DNA of 36,397 bases, taken from the NCBI GenBank assembly GCA_036311285.1, contig JAXJQF010000062.1:1-36397 (forward strand), read 5' to 3'. A program made the position numbers and the translations under genes. Origin of the DNA: JAXJQF01 sp036311285. GTDB taxonomy: Bacteria; Pseudomonadota; Gammaproteobacteria; Enterobacterales; Succinivibrionaceae. Shown here piece after piece: positions 16,902 to 23,592 of the stretch. Under the pieces are notes generated by a model, which searched no databases, was not told the DNA's origin, and saw only the letters and a program-made list of their open reading frames with translations. Positions within the stretch are counted from its first letter, which is position 1; every line of letters starts with the position of its first letter.

Positions 16902-19190
16902 TTATCTTCTTATACCTTTAGTGTTATTTCGTTCTTTTCTTTTACCATTTAAGTTCGCTTTGCCTTTTGCATTATTAGTGGTTTTATTATTATTCTTATT
17001 TTTATTATCTTTGCTACTACAGCTATTATTCTTGCAAGTAGCATTGTTACTTGTTTTAGATAATGAACTTCTTTGACCAAAACTATACCTAGAATCTACA
17101 GATGGAGGAACTAAGCACTCTTTACGCATACCAATAAGTTCTGTTAAACCAAGTTCTGTTAACACTTCTCTTATAACCTTATGATTTACCTTATCATGAT
17201 AGCGTAAAATAGACTTTTGAGTTCTTCTTGCTATTTCACCTTTAGCAGCATAGACAGTTGGCTCAGACTTATTATCAATATATTCATAAGGGTTAAAACC
17301 TGTGTGATACATTGTACTTGCTCCAGCCAATGGAGTAGGATAAAAGTTTTGAACCTGATCTAGCTTAAAATCATTGCGCTTCAACCACTGTGCAAGCTTT
17401 ATCATTGAGTTATAATCCGAACCTGGATGTGATGACATAAAATAAGGTATTAAGTATTGAACCTTCTTAGCGGTAGAACTATAGCTATCAAATAGTTCTT
17501 TAAATCTATAGTAAACATCCGTAGAAGGCTTCAGCATTAAAGATAACACTTCCTTCTCTGTATGTTCTGGTGCTATTTTTAAATAACCCCCAACATGATG
17601 CATAACTAACTCTTTTATGTATCGTTTATCTAATAGTGCTAAATCAATTCTAACACCTGAGGCTACTAATATTTTTTTAATAAAAGGTAACTCTCTTGCT
17701 TTTCTATATAGTGCAATTAAAGGACTATGATCTGTTTCTAGATGTTGACAAGGCTCAGGGTATAAACAAGAAGGTTTACGACATACCTTTCTTGCTTTTT
17801 CATTATTACACTGTAGTTTATACATATTGGCTGAAGGACCTCCAAGATCTGAAATCACTCCCGTAAAACCGTCTGTCTTTTCTTTAATTTCTTCTAACTC
17901 ATTTAAGATAGACTCTTCAGACCTACTTTGAATACGTTTCCCTTCATGAGCAACTATAGAACAGAAACTACAACCTCCAAAACATCCCCTCATAATAGAT
18001 ACTGATGTTTTGATCATTTCATATGCAGGAATTTCCATCCCTTCGTAACTTGGATGTGGAATTCTTGTAAAAGGTAAAGCATAAACATAATCTAATTCAT
18101 CTGTTGTTAGCACAAAAGATGGAGGATTTATCCATACATAGCGTTCCCCGTGCTTTTGCATTAAAGCTCTTGCACATTCAGGATTAGTTTCATTTATAAA
18201 GATATTGTGAGCATGTGCATAAAGCTTTTTATCTTGCTTTACCTTGTCAGCATTTGGTAAAAGTATATATTCAAGCTCATGAGTTTTTACTTTAGGTTTA
18301 CAAGAAGCAGTGTAATTTATTCTTTCATCAAGTAATTTAAATTTAATAACATTGTTATCGTTATCAGTTTCTAAATCATTTTGAATAAACTCGTTTTCTT
18401 TTGAATCTATATTTTTAACCTTTTGACATTGAGGATTATATGGATTTGCATAAGGTTCGATTAACGAAGCTTTAGAAAAACTTCTACTATCGATTCCGAC
18501 CCAATTAGGTAAAGCGTCATGCACCATGACAGCTGTTCCTCTGATATCCTTAATATTCTTAACACTCTCGCCCATTGATAAACGGTAAGCAATTTCCGCT
18601 AAAGGACGCTCACCATTTCCATATACTAATATATCGGCCTTTGAATCTACTAATACAGAGTTTTTAACAGTGTCCGACCAATAATCATAGTGAGCCATAC
18701 GTCTTAATGAAGCTTCAATACCACCAATAACTACAGGAATGTCCTTAAAAGCTTCTCTTATTCTTTGAGAGTACACTGTAACAGCTCTATCAGGTCTTTT
18801 CCCTGCAACATTATTAGGAGTGTAAGCATCATCTGTTCTTATCTTTCTGTCTGCAGTATAGTGATTTATCATTGAATCCATATTTCCAGCATTTACGCCA
18901 AAGAATAAATTCGGACGTCCAAGTTTCATAAAATCATCCTTAGAACGCCAATCTGGTTGGGATATCACCCCTACTCTATATCCAAAAGATTCAAGATACC
19001 TTCCAACTATTGCTGTACAAAAGCTTGGATGATCAACATACGCATCTCCTGTAACAATAATAATGTCACAGCTATCCCATCCTAGTTCATCCATCTCTTC
19101 TCTAGACATTGGAAGAAACTTAGCTGGCACTAAATCTTGCGCCCAAAACTTAGGATAATCTCTTATATCTTCAAACTTTTGTAAATTCAT
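16902..19190 (-). CDS. ygiQ: YgiQ family radical SAM protein
   Basis: A large YgiQ-type radical SAM protein of about 760 residues. The [4Fe-4S]/SAM motif CFGGCSFC (three Cys, CxxxCxxC) sits near residue 405 and is followed by SIVAHEGK. The N-terminal half is the family domain, with WDSCDIIIVTGDAYVDHPSF and PVVIGGIEASLRR. A C-terminal extension (about the last 60 residues) is Lys/Asn/Ser-rich and probably disordered. The reaction catalysed by YgiQ is not established. A GTG at 19199 would add three residues; I chose the ATG at 19190. Neither has a strong ribosome binding site. Confidence 0.95.
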   Translation of the reverse strand: MNLQKFEDIRDYPKFWAQDLVPAKFLPMSREEMDELGWDSCDIIIVTGDAYVDHPSFCTAIVGRYLESFGYRVGVISQPDWRSKDDFMKLGRPNLFFGVNAGNMDSMINHYTADRKIRTDDAYTPNNVAGKRPDRAVTVYSQRIREAFKDIPVVIGGIEASLRRMAHYDYWSDTVKNSVLVDSKADILVYGNGERPLAEIAYRLSMGESVKNIKDIRGTAVMVHDALPNWVGIDSRSFSKASLIEPYANPYNPQCQKVKNIDSKENEFIQNDLETDNDNNVIKFKLLDERINYTASCKPKVKTHELEYILLPNADKVKQDKKLYAHAHNIFINETNPECARALMQKHGERYVWINPPSFVLTTDELDYVYALPFTRIPHPSYEGMEIPAYEMIKTSVSIMRGCFGGCSFCSIVAHEGKRIQSRSEESILNELEEIKEKTDGFTGVISDLGGPSANMYKLQCNNEKARKVCRKPSCLYPEPCQHLETDHSPLIALYRKARELPFIKKILVASGVRIDLALLDKRYIKELVMHHVGGYLKIAPEHTEKEVLSLMLKPSTDVYYRFKELFDSYSSTAKKVQYLIPYFMSSHPGSDYNSMIKLAQWLKRNDFKLDQVQNFYPTPLAGASTMYHTGFNPYEYIDNKSEPTVYAAKGEIARRTQKSILRYHDKVNHKVIREVLTELGLTELIGMRKECLVPPSVDSRYSFGQRSSLSKTSNNATCKNNSCSSKDNKNKNNNKTTNNAKGKANLNGKRKERNNTKGIRR

Positions 19191-19331
19191 AACAATCACT
19201 TAAACGCTGTAAAAAACAAACCTTAGATAAGTTCAAAAACATTAAACTCAGTAGCAAATTTTATCATATATATGGTAAAAATTATAAATTAAGAAAGGCG
19301 AAGATAGCGGAAAAGACTAAAAAATATAAAA

Positions 19332-19428
19332 CAAAAAAGGAGCATCCTTGCTCCTATTTTGACATCCTATCAGAGAAAATAAACTCGCAACATCCTTTTG
19401 CTTTAAAGAAAAATCCTTTTTTAAGTTT
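19332..19428 (-). ncRNA. Candidate CsrB/RsmX-type small RNA (four AGGA loops)
   Basis: On the minus strand, about 97 bases between a TATAAT (19435-19440) and an intrinsic terminator contain four AGGA motifs, at 19414-19417, 19393-19396, 19365-19368 and 19345-19348. Each can sit in a hairpin loop: AAAAA-AGGA-TTTTT, GCAA-AAGGATG-TTGC, TGA-TAGGATG-TCA and the terminator GGAGCA-AGGA-TGCTCC. GGA in hairpin loops is the binding element of CsrA/RsmA, and serial repeats are the mark of RNAs that titrate it. Length and motif number resemble Pseudomonas RsmX/Y/Z. No ORF of note is present. The promoter -35 is weak (TTTTTA), so the exact start is uncertain. Confidence 0.6.
19333..19354 (-). terminator. 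Terminator of the AGGA-loop RNA
   Basis: A perfect 6-bp stem GGAGCA/TGCTCC with the tetraloop AGGA is followed by six T residues on the minus strand (19333-19338). The loop itself carries a CsrA-type motif. Confidence 0.8.
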
Positions 19429-19661
19429 ATTTTTATTATAAGTTTATCAATTTAAATTAAAAAAATAACATCTTAAAAATCACATATATTTTTTTACCTA
19501 CAATTAAATAATCACTAATTATTTAATTAATCCGTTGAAAAACAAAGGTTTTAAAAGCAATGTACTACACAAGTTCCTAAAACTCAAAAAATAATTTTAG
19601 TTAATGTAAGACTTCGATATAGATAATTTCCTACAATTTGTTAAGAATTTGTAGATAAAAT

Positions 19662-19692
19662 AAAAAAAGCTCCTACTTATTAAGTAAGAGCT
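19662..19692 (-). terminator. Terminator of the 211-nt RNA
   Basis: On the minus strand AGCTC-T-TACTT-AAT-AAGTA-G-GAGCT forms a stem with one mismatch, followed by seven T residues and further T-rich sequence. It is a strong intrinsic terminator with no gene directly in front of it, which is what points to a transcript here. Confidence 0.8.
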
Positions 19693-19872
19693 CACAAAAC
19701 TCCGGTGTCTTTACACCGCAATTGCAACCTAACCTTAGATACACATACACACAATAGGAGCAATCGGACTAAAGGACGGTGAAAGAAAAACTTGACTAGT
19801 CTCATCATGAAACAATTTAAATTCTTTCATCTAAGAGCAATTCGAAACATCCTTGTTTCTTCTTTGTCTATG
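19662..19872 (-). ncRNA. Candidate small RNA of about 211 nt with AGGA-loop hairpin and GU-rich segment
   Basis: A good promoter and a good terminator frame a minus-strand transcript with no convincing gene. At its 5' end GAAACA-AGGA-TGTTTC (19844-19859) forms a perfect hairpin with a CsrA-type loop. A GU-rich run TTGTGTGTATGTGTAT (19739-19754) is followed by TTGCAATTG and the hairpin CGGTGT-AAAG-ACACCG (19703-19718), then the terminator. GU-rich single strand, GCAATTG, hairpin and terminator in about 200 nt is also the plan of GcvB, whose gene lies a few genes from argA in E. coli. So it could be a GcvB relative, a Csr-controlled RNA, or something new. A 38-codon frame inside (19808-19692, start MMRLVKFFFH) lacks a ribosome binding site. 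Confidence 0.5.
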
Positions 19873-19878
19873 TTTTGT

Positions 19879-19907
19879 ATTCTAAACAATAAAGATCACA
19901 TATACAA
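19879..19907 (-). promoter_or_regulatory. Sigma-70 promoter of the 211-nt RNA
   Basis: The minus strand has TTGTAT (19902-19907), a 17-bp spacer and TAGAAT (19879-19884), close to consensus at both boxes. Transcription should begin near 19872. Confidence 0.65.
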
Positions 19908-20340
19908 TACACATATTTAAGCTTAATTTTTAGTCTTACAAATATTTTTGAAAAATTTTAATAAACCCCTTGTAAACTAAGTTCTTAAACTTTATTGTCT
20001 CAATTTTGTAGGAAAAAACTTTAACTATAAGCTTACAAACATATAGCAAATGTCTTACAAGCTGTAAGGTTTTTACTACAGTTTTTTGTAAAAATAATAA
20101 ATAAAAAATGTACAAAATAACTATTTTTACGTGTTTTAAAAAACAATCAACCTATTCTTGATCAAGTTCACAAAATTATAGATTATATTTCACTTAATTT
20201 TTAGTTAATAACTCTGACATAAATCACAGTTTTAAAAACTATAAAATCCTATAAACACTTAAAACATAAAGATATTTATACAATTTTTGTAAGACTTATC
20301 ATAAATACAACAAGTAAAATCTAAATTGTAATAACTAAAT
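19908..20340. promoter_or_regulatory. AT-rich gene-free region with repeated TGTAAGAC motifs
   Basis: No gene is seen. The octamer TGTAAGAC occurs at 20289-20296 (plus) and as GTCTTACA at 19933-19940 and 20052-20059. A further CTTACA is at 20032-20037, and a 10-bp palindrome CTTGATCAAG is at 20158-20167. TCTGA-CATAAA-TCACA (20213-20228) differs from a CRP consensus by one base. The density of related half-sites suggests a regulatory region for the small RNA promoter at 19879-19907. Confidence 0.4.
20054..20068. promoter_or_regulatory. CTTACA-N3-TGTAAG palindrome upstream of the 211-nt RNA
   Basis: A perfect 15-bp inverted repeat CTTACA-AGC-TGTAAG is centred about 189 bp upstream of the predicted RNA start. 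An equivalent palindrome lies about 190 bp upstream of the small RNA at 22670. The half-site TGTAAG is the one used by GacA/UvrY-type regulators, whose published box is TGTAAG-N6-CTTACA, so the arrangement here is inverted and closer. Candidate operator or activator site. Confidence 0.5.
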
Positions 20341-20344
20341 GAAA

Positions 20345-20395
20345 ATAGGTTTTACCTTTGTAAGAATACTTACAGAAGATAAAACCTATTTAGCG
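20345..20395 (-). terminator. Terminator of argA
   Basis: A 12-bp perfect stem AAATAGGTTTTA / TAAAACCTATTT encloses a second inverted repeat TGTAAG-N4-CTTACA, just after the argA stop codon. TTTTCATTT follows on the minus strand. It probably ends argA transcription; the inner half-sites match the TGTAAG motif spread over this region. Confidence 0.65.
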
Positions 20396-20418
20396 GTATT
20401 ATTTCTAATAACTATTTT

Positions 20419-21747
20419 CTATTTAATAGTTCTAAATAAAATTTTAGACATACGTTGATAGTTGTAATGCTCTCTTTTTTCTTTTGGAAGATCTTCTATT
20501 TCACTTGGAACAAATCCCTTCTCCAAGAAAAAGTGAGCAGATTTAGTTGTTAATACAAAAAGCTTTTCAATTCCTTTTGATTTAGCAATTTCTTCGATCT
20601 TGCTAATAAGTTTATTACCTCTATTAGAACCGCGATAATTAGGATGAATTGCAACACATGCTAATTCAGCCACCTTTTCATTTGGATATGGATATAATGC
20701 AGCACAAGCTATAACCATGCCGTCTCTCTTAATTACTACATAGTTTTGAATATCCATTTCCAAAACTTCACGAGGTCTATGAACAAGAATACCTGCTTCT
20801 TCTAATGGTCTGATTAGTTTCATTAACGAAGCAATATCATTAATAGTTGCACAACTTACCTGTTCAGCACTTTGCTGTACTATCTGAGTACCAATACCAT
20901 CACGGGTAAATAATTCTTGAATAATTGAACCACTTTGTTCATGAGATACAAGGTGACATCTTTCAATACCTGCCTTACAACAAGCAATAGCAGCCTTTAA
21001 GTAACGATACCTGCCATTATGAACATCACTATCAATATTTTGTAAATATCTTGCAGCATCTTCAGGAAACAGCTCAGGGACAACTTCACCTTTATCATCT
21101 ACAATCATTTCTTCATCAGGACAATAAGTTATTAACTTATCAGCTTTTATAGCAATAGCAACTTCTGCTGCAACTTCTTCACTGTTTATGATAAATGACT
21201 CACCACTCACAGAGTATCCTATAGGTGAAATCAACACAATTGAGTTGTTTTCAATATTTCTTCTTATATTTTCGGCATCAACACGACGTACTACACCACT
21301 ATGCATATAATCAATACCGTCATATACACCAAGAGGTCTTGCTGTTACGAAATTTCCCGAAACTATATTCAATCTACTACCTTGCATTGGAGTGTTTACT
21401 AAGCCCATTGAAAGCTTAGCTGTTAAGTCAACTAAAATATGACCACACACTTCCTTAATAACAGAATATGTACTTCTGTCAGCAATTCTTATTCTATTAT
21501 GAAACTTAGCTTCCAAATGTCGATTACTTAACTCTCTATCGATTTGCTCTCTAGCTCCAAATACTAAAACTAACTTAATACCTAAGCTTTGTAATAAAGC
21601 AATATCACCAATGATATCGTTAAGGTACGGACTTTCAACGGTTGAACCATTCAACATGATTACAAATGTAGATCCTCTGTGATGTTTTAAATAAGGACCA
21701 CAATGTCTAAAAGCTTCAATTAAGGCTGAATCGCTAATTCTGTTCAT
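20419..21747 (-). CDS. argA: N-acetylglutamate synthase
   Basis: ArgA acetylates glutamate with acetyl-CoA, the first step of arginine synthesis. The 442 residues equal the E. coli length (443). An N-terminal amino-acid-kinase-like domain (about 1-280) binds the arginine feedback inhibitor; it includes VIMLNGSTVESPYLNDI-like sequence and LVLVFGAREQIDREL. A C-terminal GNAT acetyltransferase domain (about 295-440) has the CoA-binding VAIHPNYRGSNRGNKLI loop and FFLEKGFVP. It is monocistronic and lies between two long gene-free stretches. Confidence 0.96.
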   Translation of the reverse strand: MNRISDSALIEAFRHCGPYLKHHRGSTFVIMLNGSTVESPYLNDIIGDIALLQSLGIKLVLVFGAREQIDRELSNRHLEAKFHNRIRIADRSTYSVIKEVCGHILVDLTAKLSMGLVNTPMQGSRLNIVSGNFVTARPLGVYDGIDYMHSGVVRRVDAENIRRNIENNSIVLISPIGYSVSGESFIINSEEVAAEVAIAIKADKLITYCPDEEMIVDDKGEVVPELFPEDAARYLQNIDSDVHNGRYRYLKAAIACCKAGIERCHLVSHEQSGSIIQELFTRDGIGTQIVQQSAEQVSCATINDIASLMKLIRPLEEAGILVHRPREVLEMDIQNYVVIKRDGMVIACAALYPYPNEKVAELACVAIHPNYRGSNRGNKLISKIEEIAKSKGIEKLFVLTTKSAHFFLEKGFVPSEIEDLPKEKREHYNYQRMSKILFRTIK

Positions 21748-21847
21748 AAATTACATTCACCAAAATAATTAGAAATAAGAATAAGCGTATAATACAACAA
21801 TATTTTAGATATGTAAGATATTTTTATAAGTAATAACTCCTAAGAAA

Positions 21848-21880
21848 TTAAAAAACTCTCCTTGAGGAGAGTTTTTGTCA
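21848..21880. terminator. Terminator between maoP and argA
   Basis: A stem of AAAACTCTCC and GGAGAGTTTT with loop TTGA (21851-21876) has T or A runs on both sides. On the minus strand it lies about 90 bp after the maoP stop codon and ends that transcript before argA. Confidence 0.85.
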
Positions 21881-21968
21881 GTCTTTATTGTATACTCCGA
21901 GCACACAATATAATAATATTAAGCATCTATACTTTACATAATTCTATATAGAAACTTTTTAATAAAAA

Positions 21969-22301
21969 TTAATCGATACTGTCATCTGATGAATCATATG
22001 AACTATCTTCATCTTCACCAGTAGTTGTAAGATTATGAGTCTTCTTAGGAGTTATTTCTAATAAATACTTTCTATAAACCTTAGCGTAGATAGATGTAGG
22101 AATACCTTTTCCATAAACTTGTTCAACGAATTCTTTTTCTACATCGTCCTTTGGTTGACGCTTTTCGTTATAAAGCTCTGTCATTGCTGTGCCAGCTTCT
22201 TCTAATAAAGTAGCTTCTTTAATTGAAAAACGACCACTTCTACGAATGCCACGGTGAAAATGAACAAAATCATTAAATGGCTTATCTGATTCAAAACTCA
22301 T
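21969..22301 (-). CDS. maoP: DUF413 / MaoP-like protein
   Basis: This 110-residue protein matches the DUF413 family by its N-terminal half: FHRGIRRSGRFSIKEATLLEEAG corresponds to [23 protein letters not shown] of E. coli MaoP (YifE). EKEFVEQVYG and VYRKYL also fit. In E. coli MaoP organises the Ori macrodomain together with a short DNA site, maoS, next to its own gene. The C-terminal tail is acidic and Asp/Ser-rich (SSYDSSDDSID), as in the E. coli protein. The identity is good at family level; a role in chromosome organisation here is inferred. Confidence 0.85.
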   Translation of the reverse strand: MSFESDKPFNDFVHFHRGIRRSGRFSIKEATLLEEAGTAMTELYNEKRQPKDDVEKEFVEQVYGKGIPTSIYAKVYRKYLLEITPKKTHNLTTTGEDEDSSYDSSDDSID

Positions 22302-22657
22302 ATTTGATAGCTCTCTACTTTTTACGAATAAACTTTAAAATATTATTTATTATAGCATGATTTTATATCCTTATATCAATATTTTGATTTTATAACTCTC
22401 TTTTACATTAGTTGCTTTGGTAAATTTTATTGCATAAAACTTTCTTAATATAGATTAGTCATAAGAATATTACTTACATTTTGTAAGACAATTGCCATAT
22501 AAACATAATACATTTACAGTATTTTTAAATACCGTTTTTTAGAAAATTTCTTTTAAACTCCTTGTTTTTCAAAGCATTTAAAATATAACAAAATGTAAGC
22601 ATTCTTAAAAAGTTAAAAAAAACGATTATTGTTATTAGCCAACTAAAAAGGTATCTT
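22302..22657. promoter_or_regulatory. Gene-free region upstream of maoP and of the 22670 small RNA
   Basis: No gene is visible. It must contain the maoP promoter (minus). It holds the palindrome at 22473-22487 and a second TGTAAG half-site at 22594-22599. A weak hairpin GTATTT/AAATAC is followed by CG and six T (22519-22540). Confidence 0.35.
22473..22487. promoter_or_regulatory. CTTACA-N3-TGTAAG palindrome upstream of the 22670 RNA
   Basis: A perfect inverted repeat CTTACA-TTT-TGTAAG, continued by AC to give the octamer TGTAAGAC, is centred about 190 bp before the predicted RNA start. It has the same sequence design and nearly the same distance as the site at 20054-20068. Both are likely bound by the same protein. 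Confidence 0.5.
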
Positions 22658-22669
22658 TATAATATGACT

Positions 22670-22800
22670 TGTACAGACAAGATGTCTAAAAATCTCAGGA
22701 TGAGATTTACAGTCTTCTGAACATGAGGTTCGTTCCAATTAGCTCAGGATGAGCATTTTATGTGGGGATTTCAGAATTGAAATTCCCACTCCATCTTTAG
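22670..22800 (+). ncRNA. Candidate CsrA-binding small RNA with two AGGAT-loop hairpins
   Basis: A perfect -10 TATAAT (22658-22663) precedes a compact structured segment without an ORF. Hairpins are AAATCTC-AGGAT-GAGATTT (22690-22708, perfect 7-bp stem), GAAC-ATGAG-GTTC and GCTC-AGGAT-GAGC (22742-22754). A long final stem follows, GTGGGGATTTC / GAAATTCCCAC (22762-22789, one G-T pair). Both AGGAT loops sit in the context CAGGATG, the repeat unit of E. coli CsrB. The final stem is followed by only a weak T run (TCCATCTTT), so the 3' end is uncertain. No good -35 is seen, in keeping with activator-dependent transcription. Confidence 0.55.
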
Positions 22801-22965
22801 AAAAAAAACAAAATCAAACATTAGTAAAAAAAACACATTCTTTTCACAATTTGTAGCTACTTTTATAAACATACGTGATTTTAATCTAACTTTTTAACAA
22901 TCATTATTTAAATATTCGTATTTTTATATTAATTTGCACAACCGTTAGCACAAAAACATGAAGTT

Positions 22966-22993
22966 TTTACAAAAATAAATATAAGAATATTAA
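22966..22993 (+). promoter_or_regulatory. Possible promoter of the structured element at 23000
   Basis: TTTACA (22966-22971), a 16-bp spacer and TATTAA (22988-22993) give a fair sigma-70 match in very AT-rich sequence. A start near 23000 would place the structured element at the 5' end of the transcript. Confidence 0.3.
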
Positions 22994-22999
22994 ATTCTT

Positions 23000-23116
23000 T
23001 AAAATAAAGTGTTTAACCTACGATTTAAGATAGGATGTCACTTTTATAGTGAAATGGATGCACAACATTGTACGGGAGGCGTACAGTTTATTCCCTCCCT
23101 ATTATTTTAATTTTTA
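23000..23116 (+). ncRNA. Structured RNA element with mutually exclusive hairpins
   Basis: The segment contains GATAGGATGTCA (23029-23040), the same 12-mer found in the small RNA at 19332-19428, then ATGGATG. A hairpin TGTAC-GGGAGGC-GTACA spans 23069-23085. The GGGAGG of its loop can instead pair with CCTCCC (23094-23099), just before a T-rich run, giving a terminator-like alternative. A GGATGCAC (23056-23063) is also fully complementary to GTGCATCC (23137-23144). It may be another GGA-bearing regulatory RNA or a switch in a leader. A 63-codon frame overlapping it from 23068 has no support. Confidence 0.4.
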
Positions 23117-23278
23117 AAGTTAAAACAAAACATTCTGTGCATCCTAAAAAATGCTTAATAAATCCAAAAAAAGTCTTCGTTGCAAGAAACATAAAGACTT
23201 ATCAAAATTGTAATCATTTTCAACAATCTAAAAGAATTCATATCTATTTGAAAATTTAAATTTTTTATAAAAAATAAT

Positions 23279-23307
23279 TTGACATTCAAAATAAAAAAAT
23301 GTATTTT
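23279..23307 (+). promoter_or_regulatory. Sigma-70 promoter of the lysC leader
   Basis: A perfect -35 TTGACA (23279-23284), 17-bp spacer and TATTTT (23302-23307) put the start near 23314, about 20 bases before the riboswitch P1 stem. Confidence 0.75.
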
Positions 23308-23330
23308 TGTCACAATTCTTTTATATCAAA

Positions 23331-23500
23331 GAACCAGAAGAGGCGCTCTTCTTAGATATTTGTAAAAGTTACATGCTTAATATACTTTACAAAGAAGGAG
23401 TGAAGAGCCGAGGCAGAACAACGATAGCATTAAGTTCTTCTGTCGGCTATGAAGGCTGAATCCTTCAGGCTGTCACACTTAAGGTGAAGTGCTTCTGGCG
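23331..23500 (+). promoter_or_regulatory. Lysine riboswitch (L box)
   Basis: The leader shows the conserved L-box pieces in order: AGAAGAGGCGC at the 5' side, GAAGAGCCGAGGCAGAACAA in the core, and GAAGGCTGAATCCTTCAGG followed by CTGTCAC. P1 is formed by CCAGAAG (23334-23340) and CTTCTGG (23492-23498). This class binds lysine and lowers expression of lysine biosynthesis or transport genes. Here it stands in front of lysC, the aspartokinase gene, as in other bacteria. Confidence 0.92.
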
Positions 23501-23545
23501 GAAAAATATATCTATCTGTTTTAGATCCCCCGCCTTTATTCTCTT
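23497..23545 (+). terminator. Expression-platform terminator of the lysine riboswitch
   Basis: GGCGG (23497-23501) pairs with CCGCC (23530-23534), with an inner ATCTA/TAGAT stem, followed by TTTATTCTCTTTT. The 5' arm shares bases with the 3' strand of P1, the usual geometry for lysine-dependent premature termination. Confidence 0.75.
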
Positions 23546-23592
23546 TTCCTTAGGTAACTCAAACCAATTTATAGTTATTTTAGGAGTTCAAA

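Noticed and set aside
19692..19808. 38-codon frame MMRLVKFFFH... inside the 211-nt RNA as an amino acid leader peptide
   Set aside because: Its Leu/Val-rich middle recalls leucine or isoleucine-valine leaders. But there is no ribosome binding site and no biosynthetic gene downstream, and the RNA ends at its own terminator. Kept only as an alternative.
22670..23116. CRISPR array or tRNA genes in the gene-free stretches
   Set aside because: The repeated AGGAT and TGTAAG motifs are short and irregularly spaced, without spacers of constant length. No cloverleaf with TTCGA-type T loop and matching acceptor stem was found.
23068..23259. 63-codon open frame on the plus strand upstream of lysC
   Set aside because: It has no ribosome binding site, its composition is ordinary for random AT-rich DNA, and it overlaps the structured element and the terminator-like hairpin at 23074-23116.
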